Shown: piece after piece, positions 46,701 through 57,639 of the stretch
Numbering within the stretch: the first letter of the stretch is position 1
Layout of the letters: the number at the start of each line of letters is the position of its first letter
Assembly: GCA_003117195.1 (NCBI GenBank)
Contig: BDSI01000131.1
Span: 276,569 to 340,568 of the forward strand
DNA from: Eudorina sp. 2006-703-Eu-15
Taxonomy: Eukaryota; Chlorophyta; Chlorophyceae; Chlamydomonadales; Volvocaceae
Direction: 5' to 3'
DNA length: 64,000 bases
Notes under the pieces: model-generated
Told to the model about the DNA's origin: nothing
The model's database searches: none
Seen by the model: the letters and a program-made list of their open reading frames with translations, nothing else
Position numbers and translations under genes: made by a program

Positions 46701-47968
46701 TGGTTACCCGCACCTTTTGGTGGCCTAAGTTGGCTGCCGACGCCGCTAACTACGTTCAATCCTGTGATCTCTGTCAGCGCAACAAGCCATCGTCCGGTAA
46801 GACCCCTGGGTTGCTGCAGTCGCTGCCTGTGCCAGCGAACCCTTGGGACAGCGTCTCTATGGACTTTGTGGTTGCGCTCCCCAAAACTGAGGGGGGATAC
46901 GACGCGGTTATCGTACTGGTTGATCGCCTTACGAAGATGGTGCATCTGGCGCCCACCACCACGTCCTGTACTGCTGAGCAGGCTGCACGTTTGTTCTTTG
47001 ACAACGTTGTACGTTTGCATGGTGTTCCTAAGGGCATTGTCTCTGATCGTGATCCGCGTTTCACGAGCAAGTTCTGGGGAGCGCTTGGGGATCTGCTGGA
47101 TATGCGTGTGAATCTGTCCACTGCGTATCACCCCCAGTCTGACGGTCAAACTGAGCGCATGAATCGTACACTTGGTGACATGCTGCGCAACTTTGCTGGC
47201 CGTAACCCTGATACCTGGGACACTCATCTGTCTGCTGCTGAGTTCGCGCTGAACAATGCAGTGAATCGCTCCACTGGCAAGAGTCCGTTCTTCCTGAACT
47301 ACGGATTTCACCCTGCGCTTCCTGTCTGGCGGGAGTTGGACGTCAACGTTCCTGCCGCGAAGCAGTTCGCACGGAGCTTTGTGTCTCGTCTGTCTGAAGC
47401 TAAGTCCTGCTTGGACGCAGCGCAACAACGGGCTGCTGATTACTACAACCGGGGTGAGAAGCCTGTCACTTACGCCGCTGGGCAGTTGGTGATGCTGAGT
47501 ACGAAGCACTTGCGTGACATGTCACGTGGGCCTCGGAAGCTTCTCCCTCGCTGGGTTGGCCCGTACCCTGTAGTACGCATGGTTGGTTCTGTTGCGGTTG
47601 AGTTGCGCCTGCCCTTGGACATGCGCATCCACCCGACCTTCCACGTGTCTCTGGTTCGTCCTTATCATTCGCGCGCATCTGACGCCGCTGATGAAATGGA
47701 TACTAGTCCTGAACCTGTTGCCTGGCTGACTGAAGACCAACCTCTGTTTTCTGTTGAACGCGTTCTGGACTACCGTTGTCGCCGCGTTCGCACTGGCAAA
47801 CGGACTCGCTTTGTGCAAGAGTGGCTCGTTAAATGGGCTGGCTACTCATCTGAGCACAATTCGTGGGAACCCGCTCGCAACTTCACACCTGATCTGAAGC
47901 CTGTTTTGGATGAGGTTCGGTCGCAGGCCAAGCAAGCAGCGAGGACGCTGCCACCAGAGGGGGGATAG
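43763..47968 (+). CDS. Gypsy copy 2 Pol polyprotein (PR-RT-RNH-INT-chromodomain)
   Basis: Intact 1401 aa. Protease VDSGASHDF (Asp at about 218). RT motifs [30 protein letters not shown] and [15 protein letters not shown] (active site about 585). RNase H region [25 protein letters not shown] and TDHKPL (about 800). Integrase zinc site GHPGC...CDLCQRN, then the DDE core [15 protein letters not shown] and GQTERMN (about 1033, 1094, 1131). A chromodomain ([17 protein letters not shown]; about 1340-1390) ends the protein and in chromoviruses guides integration to chromatin marks. The start ATG is 58 bp after the gag stop, in another frame, so Pol expression needs reinitiation, a shift or a separate message. 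Confidence 0.96.
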   Translation: MVGCAVGVGGSVGSVAGVSVAAVPDTVACRRRAVRALTPSALAELELAVGRRFSFDAHTARAGFDSVCNLGLPCCRPLSSVDLGGHTVLFVPSSMREMQTQLAHYRSCKQLRPDTSACLLLPTHLSRRASRHLVGMAQIRRFDKGAGLFNGLDLSGAVVALPSLPYSVDVWYDPPRPVSTPAAPFLSTLCSPVAASLSGADLPRVALSSAGVPLPTLVDSGASHDFVSEATVRQLGLPIRPSAWSHVTLADGSKSALLGQVTLRASAGPLRLQLQPYVLPDLTSVASLILGSGSLHLHGAALDYGSRTLRLRKGRLSYRVPLLAPAVREGGEGADGSAPAAPHVNFALAAMCSRTEPEPVGRKAATRLLRKGAHALLVRPKLYLNSAVPQPDAKDPDVEALLEEYADLFKEIPGLPPMRPVDHTIPLVPGTAPVSRPMYRLSPLELDEVKRQATDLLAKGMIRPSTSPYSAPILFVGKKDGGLRMCIDYRGLNAVTVKNRYPLPRVDDLLDKLRGSAYFSSIDLQQGYNQIRIAESDIPKSAFRTPFGHYEYTVLSFGLVNTPATFQAVMNRIFRPFLDRFVVCYLDDILIFSKTREEHLQHLRQVFEVLRREQLYAKRSKCHWALPQVEYLGHVVSADGIRMDPRKSAAVRDWPTPTNLPDLRKFLGLTNYFRKFISRYSVIAAPLTNLTRKGAFLSPAAWTPECQQAFDELKRAVCDDVLLRFPDYSLPFRIEVISDASLYGTGAVLLQEGRPVAFTSQKFTGAETRYTTGEQELLAVIHALKEWRCYLEGRPFTLKTDHKPLTFLQGVPTLNRRQARWLEYMARFDYTWEYLSGSMNIADALSRHPNLHATILSVTTRSSARKAAAVDPVPAAPAPVRARTPADPVAAVPATAPAAAEAPATDLFARLRALYRTDPYFADTANTAALTCERGVWYRSLPDRKQIVIPNDDELRRELLSKYHDGPLAGHPGCSRLIDLVTRTFWWPKLAADAANYVQSCDLCQRNKPSSGKTPGLLQSLPVPANPWDSVSMDFVVALPKTEGGYDAVIVLVDRLTKMVHLAPTTTSCTAEQAARLFFDNVVRLHGVPKGIVSDRDPRFTSKFWGALGDLLDMRVNLSTAYHPQSDGQTERMNRTLGDMLRNFAGRNPDTWDTHLSAAEFALNNAVNRSTGKSPFFLNYGFHPALPVWRELDVNVPAAKQFARSFVSRLSEAKSCLDAAQQRAADYYNRGEKPVTYAAGQLVMLSTKHLRDMSRGPRKLLPRWVGPYPVVRMVGSVAVELRLPLDMRIHPTFHVSLVRPYHSRASDAADEMDTSPEPVAWLTEDQPLFSVERVLDYRCRRVRTGKRTRFVQEWLVKWAGYSSEHNSWEPARNFTPDLKPVLDEVRSQAKQAARTLPPEGG

Positions 47969-48343
47969 TGGTTGTATTATGCTCTGTCTCGCATAATCAA
48001 CAATATGCTCTTTATGGTATTTTACTGTTCTGTATTTGCTGTCACTTTTGAGGAAGCTGTTCCTTACACTTTGCTGATACGTAACTGTTTACGAACCTGT
48101 ATTTCGGACTGCCGAATCCTGTTATTCTGCTGTCTGTTTACAATTAGGACAACTGGTCCTGGTAGCTGATTCTGTGTGACTCCGGTTGCTGAGTTCAAAC
48201 TGACGGTTAAACCGTTGCCTCACTGACCCTTCGTCCAAGTGGCGGCTCGCCGTACACTACTGGGCGCGGACCTGGTGCATTTAAGCACACGGCGACTCAA
48301 CAATCGGTAGTTCTTACTACCACCTAAGTACGTGGATACAACA
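47969..48343 (+). repeat. 3' LTR of gypsy copy 2
   Basis: About 375 bp from TGGTTGTATTATGC to GATACAACA, preceded by the polypurine tract AGAGGGGGGATAG. It has a TATA-like GCATTTAAGC at about 48278 and the block CTCAACAATCGGTAG shared with copy 1. The rest is well diverged from copy 1. Confidence 0.85.
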
Positions 48344-49735
48344 GGGGGCGCAAGAGAGGGGTCTGTCGGAAAGTCGGCCGTGCTGGCGGACCGGGAACAG
48401 CCATCCGCCCCACGGGGCCATAGGCGGCAAGGGGCCAGCCCTCCGCCGGGTTGGGGGTGTGTTGGTAGAGTGGCCGCTTCTTGCGGGTCACTGTTGCTGG
48501 CCGGGGGGGCGGTGGGGTTTTTTGGCTTGTGGCTCCTGTTCCCGTTTTTTCCCGCCGCGCTTGCCCTGGCTGGGTTTTTCCGTTTCGGGAAGCATGGGGC
48601 GGTTTTCCCCCTGCCCGCGTTGGCGGTTGGCGCCGGGGGGCTGTTCTGGGGTGTTCTTGGCCGGGTGGCTGCGTCGGGTCGTGGCTCGCTCGCTCGTCGT
48701 CGCGCGCCGCTCGATTTCGTTTGCCTTGTTCGCCGGTCTTGGTGCGGCGTTCACTCTTGGCGGTGCCGTTGGGTTGCCGTCCTGGTGCGCCCTGCTGGGG
48801 CGCTGACTTCGTTTTCTGGCTGGGCGCGCGGCGACACGTGTCGCTTGTTTCTTTGCTTTTTGCTGGTGTGGGTGCTCTCTGCAGTGTAAATGGTCCATCG
48901 TCAGGCCGCTTCCTTCGCCAAAATTTGTGGTGCATCTTGCCGTCAGCTCGTTACAGCAAAAGCGGAAGTCAGCCGATAGAGTACCAAACTCGATGTTGTT
49001 GTAAGTACGTAGCTTGTCAACACATTAGGCGACCACATAAGTTTTGCCCTTCATGCACCCGAATTCTACTGTGTGCCATGCCAGATGTGGCCCATGGCTG
49101 AGTGGCCTATAGCTGACGCTTGGATGTTGACCACAGCCTTGGCCAAGTGTGTGGGTCAAATTAGAAATGTAACTTGGATGTGTACAGTAGTAATCGAAGC
49201 CAAAACTACTGTAGCTACGTATAACTAACGATTTACGGTTTGAGATGCTCACATCACTTACAGCCCAGAGGATGTCTTGCACATGAATTCACACCCCTTA
49301 TAAAGTCTATTAATGGTTCAGCGGTAGCTATGAGTTTGTCCTTAGATAAAGGACACCAAGGATGTGTGAAGTGTAAATACGGATTTACAAAATCCCTGTT
49401 TGCTGATACTTGTTTGAATTTTGGACCAATCAATGCATGCTGAGATAAACAATATTTACAAGTAGACATTGAACTGTACTCACCCGGCATGTGTCATCAA
49501 TGCCGGATGTTTTGATTGATGACGGAACGGGATCTACCGTACCGCCCTGTTGATTAGTCAAGGTGTACCCATAGCGTTGTTCAGTTTGATGAGCAATGAT
49601 ATGAGGATCACCAATTGGATCCATGCAGCACCAGTGGTATAGTGATTGCATAAGTTCTTGCCACGGACCAGACCCGAGTTCGATTCTCGGCTGGTGCAAT
49701 CCTATAACATATTATAGGCAATTGTACTATATTTT
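48344..49735 (-). repeat. tRNA repeat unit j (inverted partial copy)
   Basis: Reverse complement of the GC block, AT-rich spacer and tRNA-Gly of a unit. It starts in the C-run of the GC block directly after the 3' LTR of gypsy copy 2 and ends at the hairpin element. It shares small deletions with unit h (near 40180), so h is its closest relative here. Confidence 0.83.
49628..49698 (+). tRNA. tRNA-Gly(GCC) in the inverted unit
   Basis: Same gene as the minus-strand copies, here on the plus strand. The anticodon stem is AGTTC/GGACC with one mismatch and one wobble, and the D arm is altered (GTGATTGC), so activity is doubtful. Confidence 0.8.
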
Positions 49736-49794
49736 TGGGCGGGGCCCCAGCGCGAAGCGCGTTCGGGGGGCCCCGCCCCCTAGGATTGCCCATG

Positions 49795-49849
<55 letters not shown>

Positions 49850-50763
49850 GTGTGTCCGTGTGTCCGGTAACAGCAAAACGTTCATTATCCGCTAAACTAA
49901 TTCGCTATGTTTGTCATATTAATTGTCCTCTATTGCAAGGTAACTTTGGTTTGGCTGAAAAAAATTCTTTGCGCACAAACGGTCAAAGTAAAGCTCCGCG
50001 GTCCCCATGGACCCGAGTCAACATCCAACCAACGCCTCTCGCGCTCATATTTGTTGCAACGGGTGCCGCGTGATGAATACTTGAATTAGGAATGGGCGGC
50101 GCGTGCTAAATTGAACTTCCATAGTGTTCTGATGTTTGAACATCAAGATGCCACCAACACCAAGATTTGCCTTTCTGTTTTGTCAGATGAATACAATTCA
50201 ACATTATGTATTGAATCAAAGTTTCAAGATGCAAAGGGATAGCATACCGAGTACCAAGGAGTTCTCCAGTTTCGATGGCCCGAAGTCCGGCTCTCACCGC
50301 GACTTTTTTGCACCCTGCTTTTGCTTTACATTGCTATGTAACTATTGTAGCAAACTTTAGAGGTTCACGTCTGCTGCACGCGTGCAGCAGAAGGGTTGCA
50401 AGCTTGCCGACGGACCAAACAACGACAGTTTCACGGCAAAACAACAATGCTTCAAGCTTGCTTTTTGATATCTGCTTGACAAACGGATGTGGTAGTGCAG
50501 AGGCGTCTAATAATGCAGTTGCGGTGACCGCCGTTGGCGGCGCGTACTGCAGGTTGGTTTCGGGGCTACCCTACCTGCTTGAGCTTGCTCAATTTATGCA
50601 CAGCGATCCACCTTCAACATCAACGACACCCTCAATGGCACCCTTTCACACTCTCACACTCTTGCGCGGTAACAGAGTTTCCGTTGTAAAGCAAGCGGCC
50701 CGTACGGATTGTAGGGGGCCCCGCCCTTTTTCCGGCTTCAAGGAAGCCGACCCCCTACTTGTT
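49736..50763 (+). mobile_element. Hairpin-ended non-autonomous element, copy 2
   Basis: 1.03 kb inserted in the inverted unit. Unit text ATATTTTT stops at 49735 and GTTCCTTCATGCA resumes at about 50764 for 13 bp. Left end GGGCGGGGCCCC/GGGGGCCCCGCCC; right end GTAGGGGG...CCCCCTAC enclosing the hairpin CCGGCTTC-AAG-GAAGCCGA. The interior is about 90% like copy 1 apart from TG tract length. No coding sequence recognised. Confidence 0.75.
49797..49863 (+). repeat. (TG)n microsatellite, about 65 bp
   Basis: Same position in the element as the 340-bp tract of copy 1, but five times shorter, ending in GTCCGTGTGTCC. Confidence 0.95.
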
Positions 50764-50776
50764 TGTTCCTTCATGC

Positions 50777-51492
50777 ACTCGGGGAAAGGCTCAGTCATAC
50801 AGTGTGTTTTCAGTCATATTCCCAGTCATACTCCCAGTCATACTCCCAGTCATAAACCCCTCCTGGTCATGCAGTGTTGGTCATATTCCCAGTCATAATG
50901 CGCCTCAGTCATACAGGCCCAGTCATACACCCAGTCATACCATGGGTCATACCGTGCCTTGGGACAGGCACCCGGTATGACTGGGGCCCGTCATACTGGG
51001 CATGCATTTCATGACTAGAACTGGATGACTCACCGGACCACAGAATGACTGGAAGGGCACAAAATGACTCATGCCAGTCGTACTGTGCAGTCATACCGCA
51101 GTCATACCGCCTGTTTCCATTCATCCAAACCCCGATATGACCAGTCATACTGCGTGCTCAGTCATGGCATGCAAGCTCTTGGCGTTCGTTATGACTGTGG
51201 CTGGTCATACCCTGCCCGCCCATCATGACTGTCGCTCGCCCATCATGACTGTGGCTGGTCATACCCATCCCGCCCATCATGACTGTGGCTGGTCATACCC
51301 ATCCCGCCCATCATGACTGTGGCTGGTCATACCCATCCCGCCCATCATGACTGTGGCTGGTCATACCCATCCCGCCCATCATGACTGTGGCTGGTCATAC
51401 CCGTCCCGCCCATCATGACTGTCTGTGGTCCTGGTATGACTCGTACCGGTCATCATGACTGTCTGTGGTCCTGGTATGACTCGTACCTGTCA
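50777..51492. repeat. GTCAT-rich region with 34-bp minisatellite
   Basis: First, short repeats of CAGTCATACTCC and relatives on both strands (50815-51170). Then about six head-to-tail 34-bp units beginning CATGACTGTGGCTGGTCATA (about 51190-51413), then two variant units. A near-palindrome of GTCATACCG and CGGTATGAC lies at about 50946-50981. No coding sequence. Confidence 0.8.
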
Positions 51493-51830
51493 TATTACAC
51501 GAACTGATACATACCCAGTCCACCCCCCATAAGCACCCAGTCCACCCGCCTGCCCTTTTCAACGGATACAGCAGGTCCATGCACTCCACTTGACTACCGC
51601 CTTTCCAATAACATAGATATAGGTCACACCCAGCCCGCCCTACTTGACTAACGCCTGCCCTTTCTCACTGTAGCAGGTCGCTCGTGCCAGGTCCACTCAA
51701 CCTGACTACCGCCTGTCCACTAACATAGATGCAGGTCCTGCCCAGTCAATCGGACCACTGCCTTCCCCATACGATGGATGCAGGTCGTACACCTTCCCAC
51801 TAAGATTGATGCGGGGTCGTACTGGGGCAT
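51493..51830. other. Degenerate repeats downstream of the minus-strand gene
   Basis: CT-rich text with three loose copies of a phrase like GACTACCGCCTGTCCACTAA followed by CATAGATGCAGGTC. It forms the 3' flank of the gene ending at 51831. Confidence 0.45.
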
Positions 51831-54662
51831 CTACCTGACCAACTTGCCTGCCTTGGGGTTCTTGCCAGAGGGCTTTCTGGCCGGCCCCTGGCCCCTGCCG
51901 CTAGGTGCCCCCTTGCCCACTTGTGCCATCACCTGCTCCAATGCAGCTTCATGCATCGCCTCGTACTCATCACCGAGCCCATACGCACCGCCACCCTGAG
52001 CAACTGCGGCTGCATATGCCGCCGTCTGGCCCGTCACCATGGGCCCCCGGCCCACTGCAGTGGTGCCCTGGCCCGCCGCCGTGGGCCCCTGGCCCGCCGC
52101 CGTGGGCCCCCGGCCCGCCACCGTGGGCCCCCGGCCCGCCGCCGTGGGCCCCTGGCCCGCCGCCGTGGGCCCCCGGCCCGCCACCGTGGGCCCCGGCCCG
52201 CCGCCGTGGTGCCCCTGAGTTGGCTGCCGGCGATGCCGTCCATGCCGGTCTCCAAAGCGTCAAGCTCCTGGTCGTAGTCCTCCTCGTGAGGCCGCTTGTG
52301 GCCCACTGCCGGCGGCCGGTCGAAGCCAACTGCTGCCGGTGTCTGCATGTGCAAGAGTAAGACATATGTGATAAAGATGAAATCATTGAAAACGACCACA
52401 CGACACTGGAGCAATACTCACCGTTTTGGGGTGCTCCGTCATGGATGCGACCTGAGCCGCCACAGTGTTGGCAGCCGCGGGCGGTGCTGCAGGGTTGAGC
52501 GGCGCCGTCTTTCTCTGCTGCAGCAACTTCATGCTGATCCCGTGGAAGTCTAGCGCTGCACGGCTGAGCGTGTCTGCGAGTAAAAGTATTCACTCAGGAG
52601 CACTGCCAAAATGCAAGTTTGGATACGACGAACTTATGTACCACTTACACTTGGTGTTGGACACAACCCACTCGTAGGCCCTCCCGCCAGGTGTCGCAGT
52701 AGCCAATGTACAGGTACATCTTGAGTGGCTCCGGCACTGAGGAGCCCTTGATCACGGCCTGCACTTATAAAATTGTGATGTCACCATTTACTCCAGGTGC
52801 CGGTAGCTGCAGCCAAGCTTACCCGGGCGAACCGCGAGCATTTGCCAACCTCCTCCAACTGATCCGCGATCGCCACGTAGCTGGGCCTGCAGTTCTCTTC
52901 CCAGTTCTGGCGGCGCTCCTTGAACTTGTCCGTGTACTGCTTCAGGTCGTCCGCGTCCTTAGTCAGCTTCTTGTTGTAGCATTTCTTTGCGTTGGCCTTG
53001 GCTTCCGAGGGGTAGCTGCAAGCAGTTGAAGTTAATGAAGGTATGTGCGACTCAAGACGGCTCTAGAGTCCTGCTTGGGCAACGTGGACGCACCTTTGGG
53101 CCTGGCTGTACAAGGCCTTGGGAGTCCCGGGGAATGTGAACATCCCAACAGGCTGCTTGACCTTTTTGCCCGCCTTCTTTGCCTCTTCGACCACCCTCTG
53201 GCGGTATGCATCGATCGCCGGCTTGTTGGCAGAGTAGCCTTCGTTGTAGTTCCCGAACAGGCCGTATTCGAACGGTTGCATCGGCAAGCCCCTCGAGTTG
53301 AGTGGACATGCCTCAGACAAGGTCATCGCCTACATGCCTGGACAAAGGAAGATAGTGAAATGTGAACAGGACAACAACAGATGCACTCCACCGATTGGCA
53401 TGTTGCTGTACTGATAATGCCAGTGTTGTATGCAAGCCTACCTGCCAGGGCACGTGTAGAAACCTCTGTGATGGCCGGTGGTACGCCATCACCACCAGTC
53501 CCGACCAGCACCAGTTCGCCCGTTCTCGCGTCGCGTGGGTAAAGGAGGTCCCCAGCTGCAAAATGGATCGTAGTAGAGCATGTTAGAACAACCTCAAACG
53601 CTCAGCTAATGAGACGTGCTGAATACTCAACCATTGCGCTTGTGCTCGTTGACCACACTCCTGAATCCGGCGTTGGCCTGCTCAAAGGCCTTAATGTCTT
53701 CCTCGACCTTGAAGCCAGCTTCTGTTTTATGAGAGATGAGGTGAATCCGCATGCAAAACCTCGGGCTTGAGCTTCGCCCCAGCCGACCGGCTCCTGCTCT
53801 TGATGACCTGCACATTTTCCATGTCGTCGTCATCACTTCTTGTTTCAGAACTTGCTCGATGTATGCCTGCAGGTTCCGTGGAGAACCGGAGCTCGTCTCG
53901 TTCCAATCCTCTGAGGGACATTTGGATGCAGAGGTCGCTGGTTATTAATCGTCTGGAAAACTAAATGAGGGATTTATTATAACATTGTGAAATGGAAAAA
54001 TAATGTCGAAGCATTAGTGCACATGCCTGGGTGCCCATGGGAAAGTGCGACGGTCAATCTATGACTTGACTTGCTCACCGTTGGACGTCGGCTTTTGGTG
54101 CTCACGGAAGTCGTATATGTCGACCTTGCTTGCCGAAAATGTGTTCGGCAGATACTCAAGTCGCTCGACCAGTGGTGTTTCAGTAATGTTGTCTGTGGAA
54201 CAGACCGACCAGGAGCGCTTCTGACCAACACTAGAGAGATTACCGACCGGTACAAGACTGACATGAACAGATACAATAGTTTTTATCTGAAGAGGTGCTG
54301 CTCCGTCAGGCTGCTGCCCAATGTGGGCCTGGGTCTCCATGGTATGGAGAGTCTAACAGAAAGTTGGTGCGTTGGTTGATGTATTAGGTAAACAAATGCA
54401 AAATATTTAACTCGACAGTCATATTACGCTGACTCCAGACAAAGCTTACTTGCTGAAAGACATCAGTCGAATTCTGGATCCGGATCCCAGTGTCCCACAT
54501 TTCAAGGTTGCCTCCTTGCCTTCAATGTCTGTGCTGTATCACAATTTTACCCACGCATGGTCATACTTATTCATCCAAGTCCCGTTGAGAGCGTTCGCAA
54601 CAACAGAGGTCTTGCACATGTTAAAATGTTGCCCGAAACCAAGCCTGCGCAATGCACCCAAC
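51831..54662 (-). CDS. Multi-exon gene of unknown function with GP(T)AAGR/Q repeat tail
   Basis: I recognise nine exons on the minus strand: 54551-54662, 54079-54352, about 53632-53930, 53442-53555, 53094-53329, 52823-53015, 52649-52758, 52422-52573 and 51831-52342, most with GT-AG borders and agreeing phases. Readable pieces include KYDHAW, YLPNTFSASKVDIYDF, EEDIKAFEQANAGF, DLLYPRDARTGELVLVG, MQPFEYGLFGNYNEGY, FKERRQNWEENCRPSY and FHGISMKLLQQ. The last exon has about eight GPTAAGR/Q repeats and a basic end (RKPSGKNPKAGKLVR). One extra G near 52680 and one missing near 52190 break the frame in G/C runs. The 5' end is not found; it may join the gene at 55130-57619. No domain recognised. Confidence 0.65.
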
Positions 54663-55129
54663 CTGCGGAGTCCGCCGTATCCATAAAGTGTTAAAGCCAA
54701 CATTCACATTTGACATAAACATGCCGGGTTGCCCTCACCCTGGTGACACACTATCACGCACCCTATCAATGTTCGCCGCGCACCCTATCAAGCAACCTTT
54801 AGCTTTCCAACTAATGACGTGACCCGTGGAATTCACCAATCACAAATACCCACACATCTGCGCCTGAAACATTTCGTCATGAAATCGTGTCGTGTACTAC
54901 CTTTTTCCCATAGGCATGGCACCTAGCTACGCACAACAGGCACCAACGCACAATCGCTCCGGCCCATCCATCCTTGAGCGCCGTAAGAGCAGCCAATAAG
55001 CGCGCATCGGACATGGACAGCCCCTTGTTTCACACTTGAACCTCACGTTAAGTGCATGGCTGCCGTCGGTCCGATGCCCCCATGCAATGCACACATTTGC
55101 CGCACCTTTCCCCACACCCCCTGGTCAGC
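54663..55129. other. Gap between the two minus-strand gene models
   Basis: About 470 bp, partly AT-rich, with TATCAATGTTCGCCGCGCACCC-like text near 54765. A further exon is possible but I cannot place one with good borders. Confidence 0.35.
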
Positions 55130-57619
55130 CTACTCAATCGGGTTTTTGATTTGGCAGTAGGGCTGAAGGCTGTGCTCTCCGAGCAGAGTCTCAGTGCCCG
55201 CCGCCTTGGGCACGACGTCTCGGAACGGTGTAAACGGGCCGTCCTTGCACGGACACGCGCCAGCCTGGCAGTCCTCATCCATCTGCTGAAGTTCCTCGAC
55301 CACAGGCTGTGCGATATCTGCACAGAACGCGTGCACCTTGTAAATATTGGTACAGGCAAGGAAACTAGCACCAGCTGATAATGTTAGCTCACCCTGCATC
55401 TGTTTGAGTGCCTTCAATGCAGACATTAAGCCGTCCTTCCATGGCTCATCCAGGTCCCGCACGGCGGCCCATCCTCACCTCGGCTGCTGGCGAGGCGGCC
55501 ACTGCCTCGAGCATCGCGCCTGACGCCGGCGGTGACGCCGCAGGCTGCCCCTCGTCCGCGCCAGCCTGCAGGGGAATGAAGAGAAAGCGTGTGCACACTT
55601 CCTTTGCATTCACGAAAGCACCTGCCTGTCCCTACACGGCGCAGCACCGCACGCCCGCACAAGTACAGCAGGTCCCGCACGGCGGCCCATCCTCACCTCG
55701 GCTGCTGGCGAGGCGGCCACGGCCTCGAGCGTCGCGCCTGACGCCGGCGGTGACGCCGCAGGCTGCCCCTCGTCCGCGCCAGCCTGCATGGGAATGACGA
55801 ATAAGCGTGTGCACACTTCCTTTGCATTCACGAAAGCACCTGCCTGTCCATACGCGGCGCAGCACCGCACGCCCGCACAAGTACAGCAGGTCCCGCACGG
55901 TGGCCCATCCTCACCTCGGCTGCTGGCGAGGCGGCCACTGCCTCGAGCATCGCGCCTGACGCCGGCGGTGACGCCGCAGGCTGCCCCTCGTCCGCGCCAG
56001 CCTGCAGGGGAATGAAGAGAAAGCGTGTGCACACTTCCTTTGCATTCACGAAAGCACCTGCCTGTCCATACACGGCGCAGCACCGCACGCCCGCACAAGT
56101 ACAGCAGGTCCCGCACGGCGGCCCATCCTCACCTCGGCTGCTGGCGAGGCGGCCACTGCCTCGAGCGTCGCGCCTGACGCCGGCGGTGACGCCGCAGGCT
56201 GCCCCTCGTCCGCGCCAGCCTGCAGGGGAATGAAGAGAAAGCGTGTGCACACTTCGTTTGCATTCACGAAAGCACCTGCCTGTCCCTACACGGCGCAGCA
56301 CCGCACGCCCGCACAAGTACAGCAGGTCCCGCACGGCGGCCCATCCTCACCTCGGCTGCTGGCGAGGCGGCCACGGCCTCGAGCGTCGCGCCTGACGCCG
56401 GCGGTGACGCCGCAGGCTGCCCCTCGTTCGCGCCAGCCTGCAGGGGAATGAAGAGTAAGCGTGTGCACACTTCGCTTGCATTCACGAAAGCACCTGCCTG
56501 TCCATACGCGGCGCAGCACCGCACGCCCGCACAAGTACAGCAGGTCCCGCACGGCGGCCCATCCTCACCTCGGCTGCTGGCGAGGCGGCCACTGCCTCGA
56601 GCATCGCGCCTGACGCCGGCGGTGACGCCGCAGGCTGCCCCTCGTCCGCGCCAGCCTGCAGGGGAATGAAGAGAAAGCGTGTGCACACTTCCTTTGCATT
56701 CACGAAAGCACCTGCCTGTCCATACGCGGCGCAGCACCGCACGCCCGCACAAGTACAGCAGGTCCCGCACGGCGGCCCATCCTCACCTCGGCTGCTGGCG
56801 AGGCGGCCACTGCCTCGAGCATCGCGCCTGACGCCGGCGGTGACGCCGCAGGCTGCCCCTCGTCCGCGCCAGCCTGCAGGGGAATGAAGAGAAAGCGTGT
56901 GCACACTTCCTTTGCATTCACGAAAGCACCTGCCTGTCCCTACACGGCGCAGCACCGCACGCCCGCACAAGTACAGCAGGTCCCGCACGGCGGCCCATCC
57001 TCACCTCGGCTGCTGGCGAGGCGGCCACGGCCTCGAGCGTCGCGCCTGACGCCGGCGGTGACGCCGCAGGCTGCCCCTCGTCCGCGCCAGCCTGCAGGGG
57101 ATTTAAGAGGAGGCATCCCAAGTGAGCATTACGGCCCAAGGACGCAACCTGCCTCTGTCTCCGTGACAAGGACCCCGTTTGACCGCCACACTTAGGCGGC
57201 CGCACCTGGCCCGGGTCTGAGGCGCTTTGCACGGCAACCGCCAGCTCCTCCTGCGGCGGCCCCCCAGTGAGTTGTGCATCCACCTCCATGTCCTCGCTTG
57301 CCTGAGCGGCGTCAGGAAAACATGCGCGCACATTAATAAACATGGCGCCCCACGTGACCAGGTAGAGGCGACAGAATGCCCTCACACTCTCAGCCGCAAG
57401 GAAGCCATTCGACCTTACGAAATGCGAGTTGCTTGACGCTCCTTACCACACAACAGGGAAAGGTAACAGGAGCGCGACCGCTAGCCGTAGCAGCATCTGG
57501 GAAGCATGCGTGCTCATCTGTAAACATGACGGCCCAAGGACACAACCTGCCGTGGTCTCCGTGACAAGGACTCCAATGCATTCTCGATCTAGCTGACTTA
57601 CCTGATCCGGCGCTGTCAT
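55130..57619 (-). CDS. Gene with eight tandem 87-nt exons (minus strand)
   Basis: Exons with consistent phase, 5' to 3': 57602-57619 (MTAPDQ, strong donor CAG|GTAAGT), 57206-57301 (32 aa, ASEDMEVDAQL...), eight 87-nt exons, 55393-55411, then 55130-55317 ending in TAG. Another exon may lie near 57440-57510 (CATGCTTCCCAG acceptor). Each repeated exon adds 29 residues, AGADEGQPAASPPASG then AMLEAVAASPAAE. The C-terminal 60 aa (EELQQMDEDCQAGACPCKD, PKAAGTETLLGEH) look globular. An alternative start at 57757 would give a signal-peptide-like N-terminus but overlaps the divergent gene. Function unknown; the downstream minus-strand exons may belong to the same gene. Confidence 0.62.
55479..57091 (-). 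repeat. Tandem exon array 1: 8 copies, 218-bp period
   Basis: Exons at 55479-55565, 55697-55783, 55915-56001, 56133-56219, 56351-56437, 56569-56655, 56787-56873 and 57005-57091, each flanked by acceptor CCCCTGCAG (CCCATGCAG in one) and donor GAG|GTGAGG, separated by 131-bp introns. Copies differ by a few bases (for example AMLEAV versus ATLEAV). Exon length is 29 codons, so any number of copies keeps frame. Confidence 0.88.
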
Positions 57620-57639
57620 ATCCCGTGTTCTGACTGCTG

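Larger units (their letters stand above)
41943..48343 (+). mobile_element. Ty3/gypsy retrotransposon, copy 2 (no 5' LTR)
   Basis: Plus-strand relative of copy 1: leader ORF, gag, pol and 3' LTR. The element begins abruptly in the leader after unit i (TATAAAACTTGA), so the 5' LTR and primer site are missing. Its 3' LTR ends at TACAACA directly against an inverted unit. No target duplication is visible, which fits a rearrangement rather than a simple insertion. Confidence 0.9.

Noticed and set aside
55610..56988. Repeated 168-aa frames across the 218-bp repeats
   Set aside because: They read through introns. The splice borders and the 87-nt exon give a simpler explanation.
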